From the NCBI RefSeq assembly GCF_023822045.1, contig NZ_CP084712.1:1054001-1118000 (forward strand): a DNA stretch of 64,000 nucleotides, given 5' to 3'. Below the pieces are notes generated by a model. The model did no database searches. It was not told the origin of the DNA and saw nothing but the letters and a program-made list of their open reading frames with translations. Shown here piece after piece: positions 53,146 to 61,581 of this stretch. Position 1 is the first letter of the stretch, and the number at the start of each line of letters is the position of its first letter. A program made the position numbers and the translations under genes. This DNA comes from Sphingopyxis sp. USTB-05 (GTDB lineage Bacteria; Pseudomonadota; Alphaproteobacteria; Sphingomonadales; Sphingomonadaceae).

Positions 53146-55854
53146 TTAGAAGTTCAGCTTCACGCCGCCCGAAATATAGCGGCCGATCACGTCGAAATTC
53201 GGACTGGTATAGGGCGTGATCGGCGGATCGCGGTCGAACAGATTGTTGACGTTGCCGAACAGGGTGAAGGGGCCGGCCTTGAACTGGACGCCCAGATCGA
53301 CATAGGTGCGGCTGCCCACCTTGTTGTTCACGATCTCCACCGGAACACCGTTCACGACCGTCAGCGGGCGGTCGAGCCCGCCGTCGACATAGCGGACGCG
53401 CAGGTTCGCGCCGAAGCTGTCGTTACCAAAGGCGATCGTGCCCGTGCCGCGCCATTTGGGGGTGGAGAAGGCGGTGTCGCCGCCGACATAGCCCGACACG
53501 TCCGCGCCGTTGATCTTCAGGTTGAAGACATGGTTGGCCAGCGCGCGGAACGACAGGGTCCCGTCGCCCAGCGGCACGCGGTACGACGCCTCGATATCCA
53601 GGCCCTGCGTGCGGTAATTGGCCAGATTGCGATAGCCGTTCGTGATCGATCCGATCGTCCCATTTGCTTCGCGGACAATGATGCCGCCGCAGGTGGGGTC
53701 GTTCGGTGCAGCGACGAAGCATTGTTTGAGCAGGTCGTTCGCCGTGACGGTCGTGATCACATTGTCGATGTCGATGTCATAATAATCCACCGACAGGCGC
53801 AGGCCGCGAGCGAAGGATGGCGAATAGGATCCGCCGAGCGTCAGCGTATGCGAAATCTCGGGCGTCAGGAGTTTGTTGCCGCCGCCATAGACGACCACAT
53901 TATTCTGCACCGTGCCGTTCTGACCCTGGAACGGATCGAAGACCGTACCGATGTTGGTCGAGCGGTTGAGGAAATATTCGGTGATGCTGGGCGAACGGAT
54001 ATCGCGCGAATATACGGCGCGCAGCAGAAGGTCGTTTGCGACGCGCAGCGTGCCGCCTGTTTTCCACGACCAGATCCCGCCGCTGGTGCTGTAATCCGAA
54101 TAGCGGGCAGCGCCGTTGACTTCGAGCTTCAGCGTGTCGGTGATGTCGAGCAGGGGGACGTTCACTTCGGCGAAGGCTTCCTTGACGTTGAAGCTGCCGT
54201 TCGTGGTCGACGAGTTGAGCGTGCCGAGCGCGTTGGCGAGCGACAGCGGGTCGACATAGTTGGTGACCTGCTTTTCCCAGCGGAAGTCGGTACCGAAAGC
54301 GATGTCGACGGGGCCGGCCCAGGTCGAGAAGGGCTGACCCGAAACGCTGGCGCCCGCGGCGTCGAGCTTGATCGTGTAGATAAGCTGCGAACCGCCAAAC
54401 GCCCAGGCGGCCGCGGCGTCCGAAATGCTGCCATTGCCGAACAGGTTGATCGGGACGCAATTGGGGTCGTTGTTGGTTGTCGAGGCATCGGCGTTGATGC
54501 GGCACGTCGGCGTGCCATTCACAAGGACGGCATCGACGCCATTGGTGAAGCGCGATTTGATCCGCTGGTTGTTGAGCTGCTGATCGAGCCGGATTTCGCC
54601 ATGGTTGTAATAGGCGTCATATTTCCAGCCGTCGCCGAAGCTGCCATCGAGCCCGATCGCACCTTCCAGATTGCGGCGGCTGTACTTGAACTTCATCACC
54701 CCGTCGGCGCCGACGTCGTCCATGACGCGCCCCAGCAGGAACGGACCGGCGACCCCCGCAGCGGCGAGCTGATTACGGTTCGCCTGCGTCAGGAACGCAT
54801 TGTCGGGCATGATGACGACCGCTGGGGTCTCAGGGAAGAAGCTATAGTTCGCCGACATGCGGTTATAGCTGAAGTTCGCCCAGATTTTCAGCGTGTCGGT
54901 GATGTCATAGCTGGCGCGGGCGAAAGCATTGACGCGTTCATAGGGGGTGCTGACCGCCACATAGTCAAAGATGTTCTGGCCGCCGCCGCCGATGGTCGTG
55001 ACGCCGGTTGTGGTGCTACCGAGCGGAAAGGCGCCGATATTGCCGTCGGGGTTGAACACCAGATTGCGCGGAGCGCCGGTGAGGGTGAGGATCGAGCCGC
55101 CATTGTAAAGCTGCGTCGAATTCGGGTCGCGTACCAGTTCGAGCTTGTTGTCGGCGCGCTGGAACAGGCCGGCCTCAAGATTGGGCCGATCGTCGCGGCT
55201 GAGCGCGCCGCGCTCGTTCATATATTCGCCGGCCACCATGAAGTGACCGCGACCACCCGCGAAATCCGTGCCCCATGCGATGTCGGCGCCATAGCGTGCG
55301 GCGTCGCCGCGCGACGAGATGCCGGACTGCACGCCCATCCGCCAGCCGTTGAAGTCATCGTCGAGGATGATGTTGACGACGCCAGCAACCGCGCCGGAGC
55401 CCCAGGCGGCCGATGCGCCGCCGGTGACGACGTCGATGCGCTTGACCAGGCTTTGCGGCACGATGTTGAGGTCGTTGGCGCCGGCAAAGCGGTGGCCGTT
55501 GAGCAGGGTGAGGGTGCGTACCGATCCAAGGCCGCGCATGTCGGCGGTCGATACGCCGCTGCTGGTGTTGCCGGGCGTCGTCGAGGGTGTCGAAGTGGCG
55601 CGAAACTGGGGGGCGTCGTTCAATACCTGCGCAATGCTGGGACGGTTGCCGAGGGCCAGTTCGGCTTCGCCGATCACCGTCGTCGGGGTCGGGGCGTCAA
55701 AGCCCTCGCGCTGAATGCGGGAGCCGCTGACCACGATTTCCTCGTTCGAAACGACGTCGGTCGCCGCGTCATTTGACTGCGCATATGCCGGGTTCAAACT
55801 GACCATCATCGACAGTGCGGTGCCCGCATACCAGCCGGATCGAACGAATTTCAT
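53146..55854 (-). CDS. Large TonB-dependent outer-membrane receptor, probable peptide/amino-acid-derivative receptor
   Basis: This 902-residue receptor is longer than usual. Signal peptide ends near residue 25 (LNPAYAQ). TonB box-like EEIVVSGSRIQREGFDAPTP, plug with MRGLGSVRTLTLLNGHRF and IDVVTGGASAAWGSGAVAGVVN (of the 'oar/proteobacterial' type seen in sphingomonads), then a long barrel ending GVKLNF. It is convergent with the hydrolase/epimerase array, and its upstream region holds the same motif as two array promoters. It is therefore the likely outer-membrane entry point for the array substrate. This is inference. Confidence 0.93.
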   Translation of the reverse strand: MKFVRSGWYAGTALSMMVSLNPAYAQSNDAATDVVSNEEIVVSGSRIQREGFDAPTPTTVIGEAELALGNRPSIAQVLNDAPQFRATSTPSTTPGNTSSGVSTADMRGLGSVRTLTLLNGHRFAGANDLNIVPQSLVKRIDVVTGGASAAWGSGAVAGVVNIILDDDFNGWRMGVQSGISSRGDAARYGADIAWGTDFAGGRGHFMVAGEYMNERGALSRDDRPNLEAGLFQRADNKLELVRDPNSTQLYNGGSILTLTGAPRNLVFNPDGNIGAFPLGSTTTGVTTIGGGGQNIFDYVAVSTPYERVNAFARASYDITDTLKIWANFSYNRMSANYSFFPETPAVVIMPDNAFLTQANRNQLAAAGVAGPFLLGRVMDDVGADGVMKFKYSRRNLEGAIGLDGSFGDGWKYDAYYNHGEIRLDQQLNNQRIKSRFTNGVDAVLVNGTPTCRINADASTTNNDPNCVPINLFGNGSISDAAAAWAFGGSQLIYTIKLDAAGASVSGQPFSTWAGPVDIAFGTDFRWEKQVTNYVDPLSLANALGTLNSSTTNGSFNVKEAFAEVNVPLLDITDTLKLEVNGAARYSDYSTSGGIWSWKTGGTLRVANDLLLRAVYSRDIRSPSITEYFLNRSTNIGTVFDPFQGQNGTVQNNVVVYGGGNKLLTPEISHTLTLGGSYSPSFARGLRLSVDYYDIDIDNVITTVTANDLLKQCFVAAPNDPTCGGIIVREANGTIGSITNGYRNLANYRTQGLDIEASYRVPLGDGTLSFRALANHVFNLKINGADVSGYVGGDTAFSTPKWRGTGTIAFGNDSFGANLRVRYVDGGLDRPLTVVNGVPVEIVNNKVGSRTYVDLGVQFKAGPFTLFGNVNNLFDRDPPITPYTSPNFDVIGRYISGGVKLNF

Positions 55855-55988
55855 AATTATCCCCTTCGCCTGCGGACGGCAGTTATGCGGTCCGGTGTTC
55901 GCTTATGTTTTACCCTGAGGTGCCTGCGGTCCTCGGGTTTGCGATTTTCTATAAAGTCGGATTTTTTTGAAAAATCAACCCCGATCAA

Positions 55989-56015
55989 GACATAATTTTC
56001 AATTATGGAAAATTA
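55989..56015 (-). promoter_or_regulatory. Third copy of the TTGAAAAT motif, before the large TBDR
   Basis: Minus-strand TTGAAAATTATGTC (55989-56002), one base different from the copy at 41584-41597. It is part of an 8-bp inverted repeat TAATTTTC/GAAAATTA (55993-56000 and 56008-56015). It sits about 135 bp before the receptor start. The surrounding 371-bp gap (55855-56225) has no gene. Confidence 0.6.
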
Positions 56016-56225
56016 TTCGATCGAGTGCACCGCGATTCGGCTCGATATCCCCATGATTTAGGGAGATTTTACCCAAAAAGCCATGTTTCAAATCGGAATT
56101 TCGCTTAGCCGCCAGCTTCATCGGCCCGCAAAGGGTCCGACTGTGGTCTGAGGCGTGGCTCCACAGCGCTGCCGGAACGGGCAAGTCGCGGCTAACGGGG
56201 TTTGGGGTTCGACTCTACCGGAGCG

Positions 56226-57629
56226 TCAAGGGACGGAGGCGCATGCTTCAGGAACTTCGCAGGTCGTCCAGCCGCCACCCATCGCCTGAAAAAGCTGAAC
56301 ACGCGCCGAGAGCGCATCGGCGCGAAGCTGGATCAACGATAGCTCGGCGCCAAGCAGTCCGCGCTGGGCGTCGAGCTGTTCGAGATAGGGCGAATAGCCT
56401 TCGCGATACCGATTGGTCGCGAGCCGCAATCCCTCGGCCAGCGCGTCGCGTTGCGAACGGGCGAGCGCGATCTGCGCGTCGATCAGCGTGACGGCAGCGA
56501 GTGCATCCTCGACCTCGCGAAATGCGGTCAGCGCCGTACGGCGATAGGCGAAGGCCGCCTGGTCGCGCTGCGCACCCGCGACTTCGGCCTGCGCTGTCAA
56601 CCTGCCGCCCTGAAAGATCGGGGCAAGGATGCTGCCGCCAACCGACCAGATCGAAATCGGGTCGCCGATCAGCGTCGAAAAGGCTGCACCGGCTGCCGAG
56701 GTCAGGCGGACTTGGGGCAGGAAGCGCTTGCGTGCCGCGGCGAGGTTCTTGTCCGACGCTGCGAGCTGATACTCGGCTTGCGCGACGTCGGGACGGCGAC
56801 GCAGCAATTCGGACGGCAGGCCTTCGGGGACTGCCGGGACGGTGAGACGGTCGAGGGACGTGCCCCGATCAATTGCCCGAGGCGTGTCGCCGACCAGCAC
56901 GCTCAAGCCATCCTCGGTCCGTGCGATGGCGAGTTCGATTTGCGGTACGATCTGGGCCGTCGCATCATATTCGGCCTGCGCCTGCTGAAGTTCGAGCTTG
57001 GGCGAATAGCCGCGCCCGACGCGCGATTTGGCAATCCGCAGCGATTCCGATCGCGCGCGTACCGTTTCGCGCGCAACCTCCAGCCGCGCATCGAGGCCGC
57101 GCAGCGTGACATAGTTGCTAGCCACCGCGGCGGCGATCGACAACTGCACGGCATCATGGGCGGCTTCGCTCGCAAACCATGAATCGCGTGCGGCCGATTT
57201 CTGGTCGGCGAGGCGGCCGAACAGATCGACTTCATAGGCCACCTGGATTTGCGGCTGCGCGAAATTCTGTTCTGCGGGCTGGCCGAACGGGTTGACCGAG
57301 CGTGAGCGTCCGCCGCTGATCGCCGCGTCGATCGTGGGCAGAGTTTGCGCCCGGGCAAGCGCGAAATTGGCGCGTGCTTCGCGCACGCGCGCTGCCGCGA
57401 CGCCGATGTCGCTGTTGTTGGATAGCGCCTTGTCGACCAGCGCAGTGAGCGTCGCATCGCCGAACGACTGCCACCAGTCGCGTTGCAGCGGAGCAGCGGG
57501 ATTGGCGTCGGTTCGCCAGGTTACCGGCGGGTCGACCGGCGCCACGCTGGTTGTCGCGACGTTCGGTCCGGCGCAGGCGGTGAGCCCCGCCATAATCGCC
57601 GCTGCCAGCGTGAGCCGTGCGCGCTTCAT
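56226..57629 (-). CDS. NodT-family outer-membrane efflux lipoprotein
   Basis: This 467-residue protein has a lipoprotein signal (LTAC, cysteine at about 19) and the two-repeat OMF/TolC layout, each repeat with a coiled-coil pair (LRGLDARLEVARETVRARSESL near 190; AVTLIDAQIALARSQRDALAEG near 390). It forms the outer-membrane channel of the tripartite pump encoded with it. Its start overlaps the stop of the HlyD gene by 4 bp. Substrates cannot be read from sequence. Confidence 0.93.
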   Translation of the reverse strand: MKRARLTLAAAIMAGLTACAGPNVATTSVAPVDPPVTWRTDANPAAPLQRDWWQSFGDATLTALVDKALSNNSDIGVAAARVREARANFALARAQTLPTIDAAISGGRSRSVNPFGQPAEQNFAQPQIQVAYEVDLFGRLADQKSAARDSWFASEAAHDAVQLSIAAAVASNYVTLRGLDARLEVARETVRARSESLRIAKSRVGRGYSPKLELQQAQAEYDATAQIVPQIELAIARTEDGLSVLVGDTPRAIDRGTSLDRLTVPAVPEGLPSELLRRRPDVAQAEYQLAASDKNLAAARKRFLPQVRLTSAAGAAFSTLIGDPISIWSVGGSILAPIFQGGRLTAQAEVAGAQRDQAAFAYRRTALTAFREVEDALAAVTLIDAQIALARSQRDALAEGLRLATNRYREGYSPYLEQLDAQRGLLGAELSLIQLRADALSARVQLFQAMGGGWTTCEVPEACASVP

Positions 57630-58798
57630 CGCTTCGATCCGCCGCGCGTGTCGATACGAACCTCGACCGACATGCCGGGCCGCAGCCGCTTTGCAAGCGG
57701 TTGCTTGTCGTCGATCTTGATTCTTACCGCGATACGCTGCGCCACCTTGACGAAATTACCGGTGGCATTGTCGGCCTTGAGGACGGCGAATTCAGAGCCG
57801 GCCGCCGGCGACAGATTCTCGATCCGCCCGGTCATCTCGGCACCGCCCAACGCGTCGACGCTGAACCGCGCCGGCTGGCCGATCGCCATGCCGCCCGTCT
57901 GCGCTTCCTTGAAGTTCGCGATGACCCAGACATGATGCGGGACGACCGACAGCAATTGCGTGCCGGCGGTGACATAGGCACCGACACGCACCCCGACTTC
58001 GGAGAGCTGGCCGTCGGCGGGGGCGCGGATGATCGTGTTGTCGAGATCGATCTGCGCGAGGCGAAGCTGTGCTTTCGCCGATTCGACAGCGGCTTCCAGC
58101 CCGGCGCGTCCGACGACGACGGTGCGGACGTCCTGCGTTCCGATTGCGCGGCTCGCGCGCGCCTGTTGCAACGCCGCTTGCGCCGCGAGCAGCGCCGCAC
58201 GCGTCTGGTCGAATTCGCGGGTCGAAATCGATCCGTCGGCGACGAGAGCGCGCGCGCGGCGCATGTCGGCGTCGGCCTTGGCGAGTTGCGCTTGCGCGTT
58301 GGCGATACCGGCATTCTGGCTGTCGGTTGCAACCTCGCGAGAGCGCTGCGCCTGCGCCGAATTGGCCAGCGCGGCCTGCTGCGCTGCTACGTTCGCCTCG
58401 GCCTGCGCGACGCGGGCGCGATAGATGCGGTCGTCGATCGTCGCGAGGATCTGCCCCGCTTTGACCTCGGCGAAATCCTGAACCGGCACACGCGTGACAT
58501 AGCCGCTGACCTGCGGGCTGATGATCGTCACGCGCCCGCGGACATAGGCGTTGTCGGTGCGCTCCGCTCTGCCGGCGAAGGGCGGCAGGTCCCACGCGTA
58601 GAGGATGGCTAGGATCGCGAGCACGGCGGCGACGATGATGACAATGACGGTCGTGCGCGTCTTGTCCGGCGGCCGCCAGGCCGACGGCTGTGCGTCGACC
58701 TGCGGATCGGAGGGAGGCGCCGCTTCGGGCGTGGCGGGCGGCGGGACTGCCGTTTCGGATTCCGGTTTCGGCATTTTGGCCTTGGGCTCGTCGCTCAT
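57626..58798 (-). CDS. HlyD-family periplasmic adaptor (EmrA-like)
   Basis: This 390-residue protein has a 45-residue proline/acid-rich cytoplasmic N-terminus, one membrane helix (about 49-70; TVIVIIVAAVLAILAILYAW), then the EmrA barrel-hairpin-lipoyl layout (IISPQVSGYV lipoyl half near 93; long coiled coil about 135-240; second half RAPADGQLSEVGVRVGAYV). It links the MFS pump to the outer-membrane channel. It starts one base after the stop of the MFS gene. Confidence 0.93.
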   Translation of the reverse strand: MSDEPKAKMPKPESETAVPPPATPEAAPPSDPQVDAQPSAWRPPDKTRTTVIVIIVAAVLAILAILYAWDLPPFAGRAERTDNAYVRGRVTIISPQVSGYVTRVPVQDFAEVKAGQILATIDDRIYRARVAQAEANVAAQQAALANSAQAQRSREVATDSQNAGIANAQAQLAKADADMRRARALVADGSISTREFDQTRAALLAAQAALQQARASRAIGTQDVRTVVVGRAGLEAAVESAKAQLRLAQIDLDNTIIRAPADGQLSEVGVRVGAYVTAGTQLLSVVPHHVWVIANFKEAQTGGMAIGQPARFSVDALGGAEMTGRIENLSPAAGSEFAVLKADNATGNFVKVAQRIAVRIKIDDKQPLAKRLRPGMSVEVRIDTRGGSKR

Positions 58799-58799
58799 C

Positions 58800-60464
58800 C
58801 TATTGCCCCTGTTGAGCTTGTGCCTGCGCCTGCAGGCGCTGCACCAATAATATCACCGGTGATGGCTCGTTTCGCCGCCGGATAGACCGGCTGATCAAGA
58901 AGCCCCATATCGTCGTCAAGATCGCAAGTACCCCGACCAGCAGGAATACGTCATTATACGCAAGGATATGCGCCTCACGCGTGACTTGTTGGCTCAGCAG
59001 CGCAGCGCCCTCTGCGCTGCGCAGAGCCGGATCGCCGATCGTGCCTGCAACGACACGGCTGCCTGCGCCCAGCCGCGCAGCGACCAGCGGATCGCTCGCG
59101 ACGATATTCTGGACCAGTTCGTGCGAATGATATTTTTCGCGCACCGTCTGGAACGTTCCGAGCAAGGTGCCACCGGCAAGGCCGCCGATGCTCTGGCTCA
59201 TGCTGAACAGCACGACGAAGCTGATGAAATTCTTGCCGCCCGCGAGCAGGGTCCGCGCGATGCCGATCACCATCGCCTGCGCAAGGAAGAGCAGCGAAGC
59301 GAAGCCGATCAGGGCCTGACTCACATAGAATTGGCTGGACCGCGTCAGATTATTAGCCTGCGCGTCCAAGAAAGATCCGATCACGATCAACACGACCGCG
59401 ATGATAATCGGCCTCGACAGATTGTCGGGGCGGAACGTCAGCACCGCCGTCGCGAGGCCGGCGATCGATGCGAACACGACGATTACGTTCAGCGTGACCA
59501 GCTGGTCGTTGATCAGACCCACAGTGCTAAGAAAGCCGATCGATCCGAACGCCTGTTCGGAAAGCAGAATGCGGATCGACGCCGCCACGGCAAAGAGACG
59601 CAGCATCTCGCGCGTGCCGAGCCAACGCGTGTTGAGCAGCGGGTTTTTGCGATGATGTTCAACGAGTATGGCCGCGGCGATCAGCGCGACGCTGGCGGCT
59701 AGCGACCAGCCCATCCACGCGCGTTCGGTCCACCATTGGATCCGTCCCTGCGAAAGCACCGCGACCAATAGCCACAGGCCCGGCGCGAGCAGTCCAAAGG
59801 TCAGGAAGTCGAGCGGTTCGAACACTTTTTCGCGCTCGCTGGGGGGCAGGGGCTGCGCGATCACCGCGGCGAGCGTCGCCAGCGCCATCCCGAATTCGAA
59901 CCAGTAGAGATTGTGCCAGTCGCCCCAGATGAGCAGCCCCGGCGAAAGCACGCGCGCGAGCGGCGTCGCGATCTGCGGTATACAGATGCCGATCATCACC
60001 GCGGCGAGCCGCTTCGATGCGGGAAGCGCCTGAAAGAAATAGAGAATGGTGAGCGTGGAGAGGCCACTCGCCGCGATCCCGCTCATCGCGCGCACCGCGA
60101 CCGAGGTCCAGAAATCATGGATGAACAGGTGCATCAATGTCGTCACCGCATAGGCGACGAGCGTATAGCGGATAAACGGTTGGAGCCCGAATTGCTGGCG
60201 ATATTTGACGAGCAGGAGGTTCGCCGTGACATTGGTCATGAAATAGGCGGCGGTCAGCCATGCCGCCTCGTCGCTGTTGAGCCCCAGCGTGCCTTGCGCG
60301 AAATTGAGGTTGACGGTCACCAGCGCATTGCCAAGCCCGCCGGTGATCCCGATCAGGCAGCCGATCAGGAAATGGCGCACCATGCGCGGGGTCGGGTGAT
60401 CGGGATTGGCGGGCGACCCCGGAAGCGTAGGCCGCTCGTGCGGTTTGAAGACATAGTCCGCCAT
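58800..60464 (-). CDS. DHA2-family multidrug efflux transporter (EmrB-like)
   Basis: This 554-residue, about 14-helix MFS protein starts MADYVFKPHERPTLP. The first half carries LNSDEAAWLTAAYFMTNVTANLLL, a DHA2-type motif, and the last helix region ILTTIWGFLISRSIRRR. It is the inner-membrane pump of the three-gene EmrAB-type operon. An 8-bp palindrome at 60565-60584 lies upstream, but no regulator gene is adjacent in the window. Confidence 0.92.
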   Translation of the reverse strand: MADYVFKPHERPTLPGSPANPDHPTPRMVRHFLIGCLIGITGGLGNALVTVNLNFAQGTLGLNSDEAAWLTAAYFMTNVTANLLLVKYRQQFGLQPFIRYTLVAYAVTTLMHLFIHDFWTSVAVRAMSGIAASGLSTLTILYFFQALPASKRLAAVMIGICIPQIATPLARVLSPGLLIWGDWHNLYWFEFGMALATLAAVIAQPLPPSEREKVFEPLDFLTFGLLAPGLWLLVAVLSQGRIQWWTERAWMGWSLAASVALIAAAILVEHHRKNPLLNTRWLGTREMLRLFAVAASIRILLSEQAFGSIGFLSTVGLINDQLVTLNVIVVFASIAGLATAVLTFRPDNLSRPIIIAVVLIVIGSFLDAQANNLTRSSQFYVSQALIGFASLLFLAQAMVIGIARTLLAGGKNFISFVVLFSMSQSIGGLAGGTLLGTFQTVREKYHSHELVQNIVASDPLVAARLGAGSRVVAGTIGDPALRSAEGAALLSQQVTREAHILAYNDVFLLVGVLAILTTIWGFLISRSIRRRNEPSPVILLVQRLQAQAQAQQGQ

Positions 60465-60564
60465 GGCGGGGTCAGGCCGGCTTCGCGGTTATGGACGCGC
60501 CATGATCGGAGCGAGTCGGTTCGATCGTCATGATTTTCCTTACCGCATCACCGGGGCGCATGCA

Positions 60565-60584
60565 GCCTATTCGGTGGAATAGGC
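60565..60584. promoter_or_regulatory. Palindrome upstream of the efflux operon
   Basis: GCCTATTC-GGTG-GAATAGGC, a perfect 8-bp inverted repeat with a 4-base centre, 100 bp before the EmrB-like start and 44 bp from the end of the ornithine cyclodeaminase-family gene. A possible TetR or MarR-type operator; a small hairpin is the alternative. Confidence 0.5.
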
Positions 60585-60627
60585 GCTCCGCGACGCGGGC
60601 ATAGCGCCAGGGCGATCTTACGGATTT

Positions 60628-61581
60628 TCAATCGCCGTGCGTTTTCCAGAGCCATGCCGCGCAGGCGAGGTCCTGAACGATCGAGCCCAGCGATTTATAG
60701 ATGGTGACGTCCGAAGCCGCGCGGCGACCCTGCACGGTGCCCGAGAATATATTTCCGATCTCGGGCAGGACATGCGCTTCGTTGATCAGTCCGGATGCGC
60801 TGGCGCGCAGATATTCGGCTCCCTGTGCCAGAACGCCTTCGCGATGGTCGGGCACGAAACGCGCCCGCGCGACAAGCGCTTCGTCGATTTCGGAGGGGCC
60901 GGCCCGGCTGGAGCCGACGGCATTGATGTGCGTTCCATCCGCGATCTGCGCGTCGAACAGCACCGGTTCGGCGGCGCCTGTCAGCGTGCAGATGATGTCC
61001 GCGCCGCTCGCAGCATCGGCGACCGAGGCTGCGACATGCGCTGGGAGGCCCAGGTCGCGGACGACCCGATCGACAAGGTCTGCCGCCTTTGCGGGCGAAC
61101 GGCCCCATATCCGTACGTCATCCAGCGGGCGGACATGGCGGATCGCCGCGACGTGATGCCAAGCCTGCTCGCCGGTTCCCAATATCGCGAGGCTACGGGC
61201 GTCGGCGCGCGCGAGTGCGTCGGTCGCTGCGGCCGACGCGGCGGCGGTCCGGATCGCGGTGACTTCGCTGGCGTCGATCACGCAAACGGGCGCGCCGCTC
61301 GTGCGGTCGAACAGGATGATGACGCCCTGATGCGAGCTGCCATGAGCGGCGGCGGCGGGAAAAATGCTGATGATCTTTGCACCGAAGCCTGCGCCGTCGA
61401 GTGCGCCGGGCATGACGCCGAACAGGTCGCCGCCGTCGAGGTCGATGATGCCGCGCAGCAATTGCCGACTTCGTCCCTCGGCCAGCGCGATCATCGCACC
61501 CTTCATCAACTCGATGCATGTCGCATGGTCGAGCCGCCGGTGGACCTCGGCCGCGTCGATGAAACGGATTGCCTCAGCCAC
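60628..61581 (-). CDS. Ornithine cyclodeaminase/mu-crystallin-family NAD(P)-dependent enzyme
   Basis: This 317-residue protein has the fold of the family: an N-terminal dimerisation domain with the R/K-x-GG-type segment near 60 and a Rossmann domain with LAILGTGEQAWHHVAAI near 130-146. Members include ornithine cyclodeaminase, alanine dehydrogenase (AlaDH), L-lysine cyclodeaminase and imine reductases such as 1-pyrroline-2-carboxylate reductase. It overlaps the dipeptidase-like gene by 8 bp, and so likely works on an amino acid or imino acid released from peptides in this operon. The substrate is not determined. Confidence 0.88.
   Translation of the reverse strand: MAEAIRFIDAAEVHRRLDHATCIELMKGAMIALAEGRSRQLLRGIIDLDGGDLFGVMPGALDGAGFGAKIISIFPAAAAHGSSHQGVIILFDRTSGAPVCVIDASEVTAIRTAAASAAATDALARADARSLAILGTGEQAWHHVAAIRHVRPLDDVRIWGRSPAKAADLVDRVVRDLGLPAHVAASVADAASGADIICTLTGAAEPVLFDAQIADGTHINAVGSSRAGPSEIDEALVARARFVPDHREGVLAQGAEYLRASASGLINEAHVLPEIGNIFSGTVQGRRAASDVTIYKSLGSIVQDLACAAWLWKTHGD

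Noticed and set aside
53530..55776. 748-residue plus-strand ORF opposite the large TonB receptor
   Set aside because: High-GC shadow of the receptor: no ribosome site and no known fold. The receptor on the other strand has a signal peptide, plug motifs and a terminator.
56150..56225. tRNA-like GGGGTTCGACTCTACC stretch near 56200
   Set aside because: The T-arm stem does not pair and no matching acceptor, D or anticodon arms can be folded upstream.
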